Of a stretch of 64,000 nucleotides of DNA, positions 36,546-45,493 are shown in pieces. Numbering within the stretch: position 1 is the stretch's first letter; each line of letters begins with the position of its first letter. This DNA comes from Mycobacterium intermedium (GTDB lineage: Bacteria > Actinomycetota > Actinomycetes > Mycobacteriales > Mycobacteriaceae): assembly GCF_002086275.1 (NCBI RefSeq), contig NZ_MVHT01000015.1:17758-81757 (forward strand). The letters are read 5' to 3'. The translations under genes and the position numbers were made by a program. Below the pieces are notes generated by a model. That model was not told where the DNA came from and ran no database searches. It worked only from the letters and a program-made list of their open reading frames with translations.

Positions 36546-37375
36546 GGCCCCGGCCTGTGACCGTTCTTCTGACCCGGAGTTGCTTCGGGTCCCTTGGCAT
36601 GACGGGTGCGGGAGTGCGTCTGCGGGCGCCGCCGCGGCGTGCTGGGAGGCAGCGGCGGGAGCGCTGCCGGGCCGTCGGTTTGCAGCTTTTCGATCAGCTC
36701 GTCGGCCACTTCGGCCAGGCGGCGTTCGTCGGCGTAGGCGAGCCGGGACGGGAGCTCGCCGATCGGTACCCATGCCACCTCGGCCACCTCAAGATCCTCG
36801 TCGGAGAGTTCTCCGCCCAAGAACCGCATCAAATAGTGGTGCACGGTCTTGTGCACCCGCCTGCCGTCGGTGACGAACCAATAATCGATCCGGCCGAGTG
36901 CGGCCAGCACGCTGCCGCGAATACCCGTTTCTTCGGCGACTTCACGGATCGCCGTCTGTTCGGCGGTTTCGCCCTGCTCGATGTGACCCTTGGGCAGCGA
37001 CCACAGCATTCGTCCGCGCCGGTCGATACGGCCGATCAGTGCGGCAACCTGCTCGTCTTTCGGTCCGTCGATGCCGTCGATGACCAACCCACCGGCCGAC
37101 GTCTCGTGGACCGTCCGCATCCCGTCCGGCTTGCGGCGCGTCACCCGAGTCCGACGCTGCTTCACGTTGGCCGGGCTGGGCTTTGCCTCGCCGGCCGATG
37201 CGTTGACGGACTTGGTGTCCGGCTTGTTCTCGGGCCTGGAGTCGGGCCTGGTGTCGGGCTGGGTGTCGGGCTGGGGCTCGGTACGCTTCTCGGCAGAACC
37301 TGCCGCACCACGACCGCGACGCCGGCCACGGCCCCTGCGCCTGGGACGTGGTTTGGCCCGTTCGCCGTCTGACAC
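36542..37375 (-). CDS. mutT4: Nudix hydrolase MutT4
   Basis: 277 residues, about 30 more than the M. tuberculosis protein. The Nudix box is [27 protein letters not shown] (G-x5-E-x7-REVAEETG; residues about 148-170), preceded by [11 protein letters not shown]. The N-terminus is very basic ([14 protein letters not shown]) and followed by a Pro-Asp-Thr-rich repeat linker ([18 protein letters not shown]). The C-terminus is a Pro/Arg tail. It hydrolyses nucleoside diphosphate derivatives; the physiological substrate is not settled. The GTG at 37375 gives the conserved start SDGERAK. It is divergent from pcnA. Confidence 0.92.
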   Translation of the reverse strand: MSDGERAKPRPRRRGRGRRRGRGAAGSAEKRTEPQPDTQPDTRPDSRPENKPDTKSVNASAGEAKPSPANVKQRRTRVTRRKPDGMRTVHETSAGGLVIDGIDGPKDEQVAALIGRIDRRGRMLWSLPKGHIEQGETAEQTAIREVAEETGIRGSVLAALGRIDYWFVTDGRRVHKTVHHYLMRFLGGELSDEDLEVAEVAWVPIGELPSRLAYADERRLAEVADELIEKLQTDGPAALPPLPPSTPRRRPQTHSRTRHAKGPEATPGQKNGHRPGP

Positions 37376-37567
37376 CCAAGCGATATTAGCTGGCACGGGC
37401 GGGTCTACCTGACGTACTCGCCGGTTGTGGGGCCCCTGAGGGGGAAGGGACTGACTTGGGTCGCTTCGGGTCGCGTGGCGAGATTGCCGTGGTGGCTGTG
37501 GTGAGCGCGTGCAGCACGACCATGGTGGCAATCTCGGCGGCGGTACATCCGACTAGGCTGATCGAAC

Positions 37568-39016
37568 GTGCCCGACGCTGACCAGGACGTCCAACTGCTG
37601 ACCGCGGCCGCGGTCGCCCTGAACAAGCACGTCGGCCTGCTGAGTGAGCTCGGGGCCGCGTTCGCCGCCGCCGGCCACGAGTTGTACCTGGTAGGCGGTT
37701 CGGTGCGCGACGCCCTGCTGGGCCGGTTGAGCCCCGACCTCGATTTCACCACCGACGCCCGCCCCGAGCAGGTGCAGAAGATCGTGCGGTCCTGGGCCGA
37801 CGCGATCTGGGAGACGGGCATCGAGTTCGGCACCGTCGGTGTCGGCAAGGGTGAACACCGGCTGGAGATCACCACCTTCCGCGCCGACACCTATGACCAG
37901 GTTTCGCGCAATCCGGAGGTGCAGTTCGGCGACCGTCTCGAGGACGATCTGGTGCGACGGGACTTCACCGTGAACGCGATGGCGGTGCGCATCACCGCGA
38001 CGGGGCCCGGCGAGTTCCTCGACCCGCTGGGCGGTCTGGCCGCGCTGCGGGCAAAAGTGCTCGACACCCCGTCGTCACCGGAGGTGTCGTTCGGTGACGA
38101 CCCGCTGCGGATGCTGCGCGCGGCGCGGTTCGTCTCGCAACTGGGTTTCACGGTGGCGCCGCGGGTACGGGCGGCGATCGAGGACATGGCACCGCAACTG
38201 GCCCGCATCAGCGCGGAACGGGTGGCCGCCGAACTGGACAAGATGATGCTCGGCGCAGACCCGGTCGCCGGCATCGACCTGCTGGTGCAGACCGGGATGG
38301 GTGAGGTGGTGCTGCCCGAGATCGGCGGCATGCAGATGGCCATCGACGAACATCACCAACACAAGGACGTCTACCAGCACTCGCTGACCGTGCTGCGGCA
38401 GGCCATAGCGCTCGAAGATGACGGTCCTGACTTGGTGCTGCGCTGGGCCGCGCTGCTGCATGACATCGGCAAGCCCGCCACCCGACGGCACGAGGCCAAC
38501 GGTGGCGTGAGCTTCCACCACCACGAGGTGGTCGGCGCCAAGATGGTCCGCAAGCGGATGCGGGCGCTGAAGTACTCCAAGCAGATGGTCGACGACGTCT
38601 CCCAGCTGGTGTATCTGCACCTGCGGTTCCACGGCTACGGCGAGGGGAAGTGGACCGACTCGGCGGTGCGCCGCTACGTCACCGACGCCGGGCCGCTGCT
38701 GCCGCGGCTGCACAAGCTGGTGCGCGCCGACTGCACCACCCGCAACAAGCGTCGTGCCGCCCGGTTGCAGGCCAGCTATGACCGGCTGGAGCAGCGGATC
38801 GCCGAACTGGCGGCCCAGGAGGATCTGGCGCGGGTGCGTCCCGACCTGGACGGCAACGAGATCATGCGGCTGCTCGACATCCCGGCAGGCCCGGTGGTCG
38901 GCGAGGCGTGGAAGTACCTGAAGGAACTGCGGTTGGACCGCGGGCCGCTGAGCCGTGAAGAGGCCACCCAGGAGCTCTTGGCCTGGTGGGAAGAACGGAA
39001 AGCAGGGAACCCGTAA
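37568..39016 (+). CDS. pcnA: CCA tRNA nucleotidyltransferase (poly(A) polymerase family)
   Basis: 482 residues. The class II nucleotidyltransferase head carries LVGGSVRDALLGRLSPDLDFTTDA, including the metal-binding Asp pair, and RRDFTVNAMAV. An HD hydrolase domain follows (WAALLHDIGKPATRR; FHHHEVVGAKM). Such proteins add or repair the 3' CCA of tRNAs; neither tRNA gene in this window encodes its CCA, so the enzyme is needed. The start is GTG 37568. It is divergent from mutT4. Confidence 0.95.
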   Translation: MPDADQDVQLLTAAAVALNKHVGLLSELGAAFAAAGHELYLVGGSVRDALLGRLSPDLDFTTDARPEQVQKIVRSWADAIWETGIEFGTVGVGKGEHRLEITTFRADTYDQVSRNPEVQFGDRLEDDLVRRDFTVNAMAVRITATGPGEFLDPLGGLAALRAKVLDTPSSPEVSFGDDPLRMLRAARFVSQLGFTVAPRVRAAIEDMAPQLARISAERVAAELDKMMLGADPVAGIDLLVQTGMGEVVLPEIGGMQMAIDEHHQHKDVYQHSLTVLRQAIALEDDGPDLVLRWAALLHDIGKPATRRHEANGGVSFHHHEVVGAKMVRKRMRALKYSKQMVDDVSQLVYLHLRFHGYGEGKWTDSAVRRYVTDAGPLLPRLHKLVRADCTTRNKRRAARLQASYDRLEQRIAELAAQEDLARVRPDLDGNEIMRLLDIPAGPVVGEAWKYLKELRLDRGPLSREEATQELLAWWEERKAGNP

Positions 39017-39040
39017 CCGCGCCGCCGCGTCGGATCAGGT

Positions 39041-39547
39041 GTGGAGTACTGCCTTGGCGGTGATGACGGCGCGGCCATCTGGAGTCGTCCGCCGGATCTC
39101 GATGTGAACGGTGACGGTCAGCTCGACGCGATCAGCCTGGACCTCGACGGCGACGGGATCCGCGACGACGCGCTAGTCGATCTGGACGGTGACGGACTGG
39201 CCGACCATGCGGTGCTTGACCTCGACAATGACGGGATACCGGAGAGCTACTTCACCGACGACGGATCGGGGACGTGGGCCGTCGCCGTGGACCATCGCGG
39301 GCAGTTGCGCTGGTTCGGCCTCGACGGAATCGAGCACACTGGTGGCCCGCTGGTCGACTTCGACGGGGACGGGCGTCCTTACGACCGCCTGTTCGACAGC
39401 GACGGTGACGGGCTGGCCGACCGGGTGTTGTGCGTGGGGGAACGAGGCGTCACCGGCTATGTCGACACCGATGGTGATGGCCGTTGGGATGTGCGGCTTT
39501 CGGATGCCGACGGCGACGGCGAAGCCGACGGCGCTACCGATTTGTGA
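39041..39547 (+). CDS. Acidic DxDGDG-repeat protein (Rv3906c-like)
   Basis: 168 residues built almost entirely from short DxDGDGxxDxxxxD units (DVNGDGQLDAISLDLDGDG, DLDGDGLADHAVLDLDNDG, DSDGDGLADRV, DTDGDGRWDV, DADGDGEADG). These resemble the calcium-binding loops of EF-hands and thrombospondin type 3 repeats. No signal peptide is seen. The M. tuberculosis equivalent lies next to pcnA too. Calcium binding is an inference from the motif; partner and role are unknown. It starts 24 bp after pcnA (GTG). Confidence 0.88.
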   Translation: MEYCLGGDDGAAIWSRPPDLDVNGDGQLDAISLDLDGDGIRDDALVDLDGDGLADHAVLDLDNDGIPESYFTDDGSGTWAVAVDHRGQLRWFGLDGIEHTGGPLVDFDGDGRPYDRLFDSDGDGLADRVLCVGERGVTGYVDTDGDGRWDVRLSDADGDGEADGATDL

Positions 39548-39762
39548 AGTACAGCCGACGATTCGTTGATCAGCTCTCTTTGCTTCGCTGGCCGTATAGT
39601 CCATCCACCGATTTGGCCCGAGCCAGTTTGGCCGTGTGTGGTAAATGCCCTGCTGATGCGCCGAAGCCGCCCAGGGACGAGTGAAGTGACAGCTCGGAAT
39701 AGCTGGTCTAGCTTTACCGAGATCCCGGACCGGGAAAGCGAAAAATTGAGGGAGACGTAAGT

Positions 39763-40089
39763 ATGGCAAACGCGACCATCGTCACACCGGAATTATTGCG
39801 GAGCACTCAGCAGCGAATTGAAGCGCGATTGCAGGAAGCCGCGGCAATTGCAAATCAGTACCTGAGCGGCCACGAGAACATCATCAGCGCCACCGGGTGG
39901 GCGGGGGATGCCGGCACCACATCACTCAACACCGCCGGCCAGATTCACCACGACCTGCAGCAGATCATGAGCGGCGGGCAGCGCTTGGCGCACGGCCTCG
40001 GCCAGGCCGCGGTCCTGATGGAAAACCACGAGGCGGATGCTGCCACCAATCTCAACGGCGTGTTCGGCGGTGGAACAACGGCCGTCTAG
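39763..40089 (+). CDS. esxD: ESX-2 WXG100-type protein EsxD
   Basis: 108 residues, a helical hairpin of the Esx family with the turn motif ATGWAGDAG (W-x-G). The sequence (TIVTPELLRSTQQRIEARLQEA; LAHGLGQAAVLMENHEADA) closely follows EsxD (Rv3891c) as I remember it. Such proteins are secreted as heterodimers through ESX systems; esxC follows as its partner. Good ribosome site GAGGGAGA upstream. Here the gene is directly after the pcnA block, without the eccB2-eccC2-PE-PPE genes that precede it in H37Rv. Confidence 0.9.
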   Translation: MANATIVTPELLRSTQQRIEARLQEAAAIANQYLSGHENIISATGWAGDAGTTSLNTAGQIHHDLQQIMSGGQRLAHGLGQAAVLMENHEADAATNLNGVFGGGTTAV

Positions 40090-40142
40090 GTCGATCCCGC
40101 CACGCCCCCATCCCCAGACCTATCCAGTAAGGAACGAACGTC

Positions 40143-40433
40143 ATGGCAGATCAGATTGTCTACAACCACGGCGCCGTCATCGGGTTCGCCGGCGAAGTTG
40201 GCTCGCAGGCGGCGCAGCTCATGGAGATTCACAGCGACGTCCTCAACCTCACGCAGGCACTCGCGGACTTTTTTCAGGGGCACGGAGCGACCGCATTCTT
40301 CGACGCGCAGCAGCAGATGCTGCGTGGTCTCGAAGACCTGATTCAGACCGTCAGCCGCCACGCCCACACCGTGCACAACGTGGACGAGATGGCACAGGCC
40401 ACGGACGCCCAGATCGGAAGCTTCTTTCTGTAG
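40143..40433 (+). CDS. esxC: ESX-2 WXG100-like protein EsxC
   Basis: 96 residues (95 in Rv3890c). MADQIVYNHGAVIGFAGEVG and FFQGHGATAFFDAQQQMLRGL align with EsxC. The usual W-x-G turn is replaced by FFQGHG, as in other EsxC proteins. It probably pairs with EsxD, encoded 53 bp upstream. The start has AAGGAA before it. Confidence 0.9.
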   Translation: MADQIVYNHGAVIGFAGEVGSQAAQLMEIHSDVLNLTQALADFFQGHGATAFFDAQQQMLRGLEDLIQTVSRHAHTVHNVDEMAQATDAQIGSFFL

Positions 40434-40535
40434 GCCGGTAGGCACCACCGAAGCGGTGTGTAGAGGTACCGGGGCGCGCGCGTTGGTGTGCGCCCTGGGC
40501 CTCGCCCCTCGCCGTGCGCAAAGGACTGAAAACCC

Positions 40536-41369
40536 TTGTTGACCACCACCGTTGACGGCCTGTGGGCCCTTCAAGTGCTCGCGGGCATTGAATCCGTGGC
40601 CCCCGAGTTGGGGTTGCGCCCCCACTTGCCCAGCGTTGAGCCGAAGCAGCTCGCGTTGGCGCATCCGGTCATGGGTGACCTGCGCTGCGCCGGAGTCGTA
40701 GACGAGTCGGATCAGGTCGACCCCACCGTGGTCGAGTGGCTGACCGTGCTTTCACGGCGGGACGTCGCGCTTTTCGTACAGATTTGTGTGCCAGGTGCCG
40801 ACGAGCTGGCGCGCGCCCTGCTCGCCAGGTTCGCGCAGTGGTGGGTGGTGATGGAACGTTCGGCGGCTCTTGTCCGCATCAGTGGTGCCGGCACCGCCAG
40901 CGCGGAGACATCAGCCAGCGCAGTGGTCAGCGCGGAGCTAGAACGGTTGTGCGGCGACCTCGAGTCGGCGCAGCTACGCCCCGTCACCTTGGACGCCGAG
41001 GCGTTGCGGGCGGCCGCCACCAGCCAGGACGCTGTGCGCGCATTCCTGGAAGACCAACGGCTGGAAGCCGATCAGCTGCAGACTTTGCTCCTCGCCGCCG
41101 ACCCTAACCGCTCGGCCCGGGCTTCGGTCGTCGCGATCCAGTGTGGGGTTGCGACGGGCAAGTTCCACCGGTCGCACGTGGACGAGGGCGCGGTGACGGT
41201 GATCGACACCCCAGCAGGACGGCTGGTGGCTGAGGATGTCCATTCCGCAGGTCGGAAATGGATGATCATCGCCCCCGGAACAAAAAGCAACATCGCCGTT
41301 GCGATCAACCAAATGGTGCGGCGTCTGCCTGCCGAGCAGGAATGGTTTTCGTACCGCAAAGTCGTTTAG
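40536..41369 (+). CDS. espG2: ESX secretion-associated protein EspG2
   Basis: 277 residues of the EspG family: LTTTVDGLWALQVLAGIESVAPELGLRPHLP at the start and GRKWMIIAPGTKSNIAVAINQMVRRLP at the end. EspG proteins are cytosolic chaperones for PE/PPE substrates of the same ESX system. In this locus the PE36/PPE69 pair is missing, so its client is unclear. It starts at one of two consecutive TTG codons (40536 or 40539) behind AAGGA. Confidence 0.88.
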   Translation: MLTTTVDGLWALQVLAGIESVAPELGLRPHLPSVEPKQLALAHPVMGDLRCAGVVDESDQVDPTVVEWLTVLSRRDVALFVQICVPGADELARALLARFAQWWVVMERSAALVRISGAGTASAETSASAVVSAELERLCGDLESAQLRPVTLDAEALRAAATSQDAVRAFLEDQRLEADQLQTLLLAADPNRSARASVVAIQCGVATGKFHRSHVDEGAVTVIDTPAGRLVAEDVHSAGRKWMIIAPGTKSNIAVAINQMVRRLPAEQEWFSYRKVV

Positions 41370-41383
41370 CTTGAGAGGTCTGT

Positions 41384-42364
41384 ATGACGCATTCGTGGAG
41401 TGTGGCGACAAAACCGGCGGAGCATAATTCCGTCTCGGAAACCTTGCGGATATCCGACATGGTGGCGCCCCGCAAAATTCCGCCCGGCGCGGGCTGGCGC
41501 CGGTTCCTCTACACCGCCTCTTTTCGAACCCTCAACCTCGGTGAATCGCCGGCTGAAAGGCATTACCGGGAATTACAGGAGCGAATTCGGCGCCACATCC
41601 GCAGGCAGTACGTCATCGGCGTCGTCTCCGGGAAGGGCGGCGTCGGCAAAACCACCATGACGGCGTGCATAGGAGCGGCGTTCCGGGAGTGCCGGCCAGA
41701 CAACGTCGTCGCCGTCGACGCGGCGCCCGGATTCGGAACGCTGGCCGGGCGCATCGACGAGTCGCCGCCTGGTGATTACTCGGCCGTTCTGGACGACACC
41801 GACGTTCAGGGCTATGCGGATATCCGGGAACACCTGGGGCAGAACAGCATCGGGCTCGATGTGTTGGCCGGCAACCGCGCATCGGATCAACCCCGGCCGT
41901 TGGTGCCGGCAATGTTCAGCGGCGTGCTGGCACGGCTGCGGCGCACCCACACGGTGATAGTGGTGGACACCTCCGACGATCTCGAGCACCCGGTCATGAA
42001 GGCGGTACTCGACTCCTGCGACACCCTGGTGTTCGTGTCCGGCTTGACCGCGGACACCTCCCTGCCCGTCACCCGAGCGATCGATCTGCTGCGGTCGATG
42101 GGTTACCACGAATTGGTCTCGCGCAGCCTGGTGGTCTTGAACGACAGCCGCAACAAATACGAGGCGGACGCGCGGACCTACCTGACCGAGAGGTTCGGTC
42201 AATGCGGGGCAACCGTCGAATTCATGCCCTTTGATCCCTACCTCGCCAAAGGCGGGATCATCGACACCCAGCACGAGCTGAAGAAGAAGACGCGGCTACG
42301 AGTTTTCGAGATCACCGCGGCACTGGCCGACAAGTACATTCCCGATGCGGACAGGCCGCGCTGA
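41384..42364 (+). CDS. ESX-2 ParA/MinD-like ATPase (Rv3888c-like)
   Basis: 326 residues. A basic N-terminal region precedes a deviant Walker A ([18 protein letters not shown], residues about 80-97). [17 protein letters not shown] and [15 protein letters not shown] follow as switch motifs. Related ATPases (EspI, Rv3888c) occur in most ESX loci and may link secretion to energy state or cell pole. The stop and the eccD2 start share one base (TGATG). Confidence 0.88.
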   Translation: MTHSWSVATKPAEHNSVSETLRISDMVAPRKIPPGAGWRRFLYTASFRTLNLGESPAERHYRELQERIRRHIRRQYVIGVVSGKGGVGKTTMTACIGAAFRECRPDNVVAVDAAPGFGTLAGRIDESPPGDYSAVLDDTDVQGYADIREHLGQNSIGLDVLAGNRASDQPRPLVPAMFSGVLARLRRTHTVIVVDTSDDLEHPVMKAVLDSCDTLVFVSGLTADTSLPVTRAIDLLRSMGYHELVSRSLVVLNDSRNKYEADARTYLTERFGQCGATVEFMPFDPYLAKGGIIDTQHELKKKTRLRVFEITAALADKYIPDADRPR

Positions 42365-43859
42365 TGACGAAAGCGGCAAGTCAGGTTTCCTTCCCGGCGC
42401 GCTGCGCCGTCGCGCTGGTGTGCGGTGAACACCTTGTCTCGCAGGTATATCCGGCATCCGTGCCGATCGAAGCATTCATCGACAACGTCGTCGAACTGTT
42501 GAACGACGAACTCAAGCGCCGCGGCTGCCACGGACTCGAAGCGGGTGTGGGGTACGAACTGCACAAGGCCAACGGCGTGCGGCTGGACATCACCAAGACC
42601 CTGGACGAACTCGGCGTCGAAGACGGTGCCACGCTGACCCTGGTGCCGGCGGCCGAGGGCGAGTCGTTCGAGCCGCAGTACGAAGCGTTGTCCACCGGAC
42701 TGGCGCGGATCGGCTCGAACCGGTCACAGCGGAGACGGCCGCGCACACGGCGGTGACCATCCTGGCCATGGGTGCCCTCACCATTCTGGGATTGGCGCTG
42801 CGGCAGCGCATTTCGGGCGAGTCGCAGCTGCCGAGCATCGTCACCGGTGTTGCGGGCCTACTCGCCGCGGGTGCGGCGATCGCGGTGTGGCGTCGGTGGC
42901 CCCATCGCATCGACATGTTCGACGGGTTCGGGTGGCTTGCGGTACCGCTGCTGGCGGTCGGTCTGGGCGCAGCGCTGCCGGGAAGCGTTGGAGCTCCTCA
43001 CCTGTTCATCGCGGCGCTGGGGGCCGCCGTGCTCACGTGCGCACTCGCGGTGACCACCAAGCGTCACGTCAAAGCCGCTGCGGCCGCGGTGACCCTGTGC
43101 GCACTCGGCGGGACGATCGCCGCCGCCCGGATGTGGTGGACGATCCCGGCTCAGTGGCTGGGGATGTGCACCCTGGTCGCGTTGCTGTTCGTCCTGACCT
43201 TGGGGCCGACGGTTGCGTTGTGGGTGGCGCAGATTCGGCCACCGTACTTCGGATCCATCACCGGACGAGATCTGTTCCGGCGCAGCGCAGGTCTACCCGT
43301 CGACGCGGTCACGCCGGTCAGCGATGGCGCTACCGTTGCTTCGGACGACGACGCGGATCCCGACACCACCCCCCGCGGAGCGCAGATCGCTGCGGCCGCG
43401 ATACGCGCCAACGATGTGCTCACCGGGATCTGCGTGGGCGCCGCGCTGGCCCTGCCGGCGGCCGTCTGGGCAACTCTCATGCCCGGGCGCCATCGCGGCA
43501 GTGCCGCAGCGGTGTTATCCGTGCTGTTCATCACGATCTTCATAAGCCGCGGACGGGCCTTCGCAGACAAGCGCCAAGCGGTGGCGCTGGTGTGCGGGGC
43601 CGCCGCCGCAACTTGCGCAGGAGTCGTCAAATACGTTACGCACGAACAAGTTACGTCGTCGGGCTCGCTGGCCTGGGGTGCGCTGGCGGTGGGTGCCTTC
43701 GGGGGCGCGGGGTTGCTGGCCGCGCTGCTTGTTCCGGTCACCCGATTCACCCCACTGGTCCGCATGACCGCCGAATGGCTCGAAATCGCAGCAATTATTG
43801 TCGCCCTGCCGCTGGCGGCCTGGATCAGCGGTTTGTTCACCTGGGTGCGCATGCGATGA
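42364..43859 (+). pseudogene. eccD2: EccD2 membrane channel gene, split by a frameshift
   Basis: EccD proteins have an N-terminal ubiquitin-like domain and about 11 transmembrane helices. Here the first frame (42364-42756, 130 codons) gives the ubiquitin-like domain and GLARIGS, then reads nonsense to a TGA. The second frame resumes in [21 protein letters not shown]. The two join near 42715, where ATCGGC is followed directly by TCGAACCGG. That fits loss of a short stretch, not a multiple of three, from an expected IGxxLFEPV. The break could be an assembly error. The second part could also be translated separately. Confidence 0.78.
42753..43859 (+). CDS. Membrane part of EccD2 as a possible independent product
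   Basis: 368 codons from a GTG that overlaps the TGA of the upstream ubiquitin-like frame (GTGA), the same coupling geometry used by the other junctions of this operon. The product is nearly all hydrophobic, with about ten transmembrane helices ([77 protein letters not shown]) and one cytoplasmic loop near residues 160-205. Without a strong ribosome site it would depend on re-initiation. The stop overlaps the mycP2 start (ATGA). Confidence 0.6.
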   Translation: MTILAMGALTILGLALRQRISGESQLPSIVTGVAGLLAAGAAIAVWRRWPHRIDMFDGFGWLAVPLLAVGLGAALPGSVGAPHLFIAALGAAVLTCALAVTTKRHVKAAAAAVTLCALGGTIAAARMWWTIPAQWLGMCTLVALLFVLTLGPTVALWVAQIRPPYFGSITGRDLFRRSAGLPVDAVTPVSDGATVASDDDADPDTTPRGAQIAAAAIRANDVLTGICVGAALALPAAVWATLMPGRHRGSAAAVLSVLFITIFISRGRAFADKRQAVALVCGAAAATCAGVVKYVTHEQVTSSGSLAWGALAVGAFGGAGLLAALLVPVTRFTPLVRMTAEWLEIAAIIVALPLAAWISGLFTWVRMR

Positions 43860-45493
43860 CGGCGCCATGGATCCGGCGCAGCACGGCTCTGACCACAGCG
43901 GCCGTGATCGCCGCCACGCTGCCGAGCCTTGCTGCGGCACAGGCGATCCCACCACCGAGCATCGACCCCGGCCGGGTACCAGCGGACGGCAAGCCGGCAC
44001 CGGAGCAACCCATGCGGCAAAGCAACATGTGCGCGCAGACGATCACCCTCGCAGATCCCAATGTCACCGCCACCGCACCGGGTTTCACCATGCTCAACGT
44101 CAGCAAGGCGTGGCAGTACTCGACCGGCAACGGTGTGCCCGTGGCGATCATCGATACCGGGATCAACCCCAGTTCGCGGCTGCGAGTGGTACCGGGCGGT
44201 GACTACATCATGGGCGGCGACGGCTTGCTGGACTGCGACGCGCACGGCACCATCGTGGCGTCGGTGATCGGCGCAGCCCCGCAGGGCATTCCGATGCCCG
44301 CCCCGGCGCCCAGCGCCCCGGCGTTTCCGGCCCCGATAGGACCGCCACCGACGGACTCGGCACCACCTCCGCCGGGCGGGAAACCGGCGCCGCCGGTCCC
44401 GCCTCCGCCGCCGACTCCGGTGACCGTGACCGAGACCAAACCGGCACCGCCACCGCCGCCGTCGGACGAACCCGCGAATGCGCCGGGCGACCCCGGCGTT
44501 GGGCCACAGGACAATCCCGAAGTGCCGCCACCGTCACCCGGCGCACCCGATGGCGTCGTCGGCGTCGCGCCCCACGCGGTGATCATCTCCGTCCGTCAGT
44601 CGTCGCGTGCCTACGAGCCGGTCAACCCGGGACCCGGGGACATGGAGGTTCGCAAGAAGGCCGGTTCGATCGCAACCTTGGCCAGTGCCATCGTGCACGC
44701 CGCCAACCTGGGCGCCAAGGTGATCAACATCAGTGTGACATCGTGCGTTCCGGCCGCCGACCCGTTGGACCAGGCCACCATCGGTGCCGCCGTGTGGTAC
44801 GCGGCCACCGTCAAGGACGCTGTAATTGTCGCCGCGGCAGGCAATGACAGTGAAGACGGCTGCGCCCAGAACCCGTCGTTCGATCCGCTCGATCCGACCG
44901 ACCCGCGCGATTGGCATCAGCTCAAGACGGTGTCGTCACCATCGTGGTTCGCCGATTACGTGTTGTCGGTGGGCGCCGTCGACAACACGGGCGCTCCCAT
45001 CGGCAAGAGCCTCGCCGGCCCCTGGGTGGCGGCCGCCGCACCCGGCGTCGGAATCATGGGTCTGTCTCCGACTACCGGGGGACCGGTAAACGGTTACCCG
45101 CCGATCCGTCCCGGCGAAAAGCCTATGCCGATCTGGGGCACCAGCTTCTCCGCTGCCTATGTCAGTGGGGTGGCCGCGCTGGTGCGCGCGAAGTTTCCAA
45201 CGCTGTCTGCCCACCAGATCATCAATCGAATCCTGCGTACGGCACACAATCCGCCACGCGGGGTCGACAATCAGGTCGGCTATGGGGTGGTGGATCCGGT
45301 GGCTGCGCTGACGTTCGATGTCCCGGCGGGAGAACGGCTTCCGGCGGAGGCGCATAACCGAATAGTCGCGCCGGCCGCCCCGCCGCCACCGCCGGATCAT
45401 CGCGCCCGCAACATCGCGGTCGCGTTCGCCGGCGTGGTCGCGGCCGTGATCGCGGTGACAGCGTTGGTCGCTCGGGCCCGGCGGCAGCAATGA
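43856..45493 (+). CDS. mycP2: Type VII secretion mycosin MycP2 (subtilisin-like protease)
   Basis: 545 residues. A signal sequence (about 10-30) is followed by the subtilase catalytic triad: Asp100 in AIIDTGINPSS, His130 in DCDAHGTIVASV and Ser430 in GTSFSAAYVSG, all intact. A Pro-rich loop of about 85 residues follows the His (about 143-230). A C-terminal transmembrane helix (IAVAFAGVVAAVIAVTALV) anchors it outside the membrane. Mycosins stabilise ESX membrane complexes and clip some substrates. It overlaps its neighbours on both sides by ATGA. Confidence 0.95.
   Translation: MTAPWIRRSTALTTAAVIAATLPSLAAAQAIPPPSIDPGRVPADGKPAPEQPMRQSNMCAQTITLADPNVTATAPGFTMLNVSKAWQYSTGNGVPVAIIDTGINPSSRLRVVPGGDYIMGGDGLLDCDAHGTIVASVIGAAPQGIPMPAPAPSAPAFPAPIGPPPTDSAPPPPGGKPAPPVPPPPPTPVTVTETKPAPPPPPSDEPANAPGDPGVGPQDNPEVPPPSPGAPDGVVGVAPHAVIISVRQSSRAYEPVNPGPGDMEVRKKAGSIATLASAIVHAANLGAKVINISVTSCVPAADPLDQATIGAAVWYAATVKDAVIVAAAGNDSEDGCAQNPSFDPLDPTDPRDWHQLKTVSSPSWFADYVLSVGAVDNTGAPIGKSLAGPWVAAAAPGVGIMGLSPTTGGPVNGYPPIRPGEKPMPIWGTSFSAAYVSGVAALVRAKFPTLSAHQIINRILRTAHNPPRGVDNQVGYGVVDPVAALTFDVPAGERLPAEAHNRIVAPAAPPPPPDHRARNIAVAFAGVVAAVIAVTALVARARRQQ

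Noticed and set aside
39566..39600. TTGATC and TATAGT as a promoter for esxD
   Set aside because: The spacing of about 23 bp is too long for a sigma-A-type promoter.
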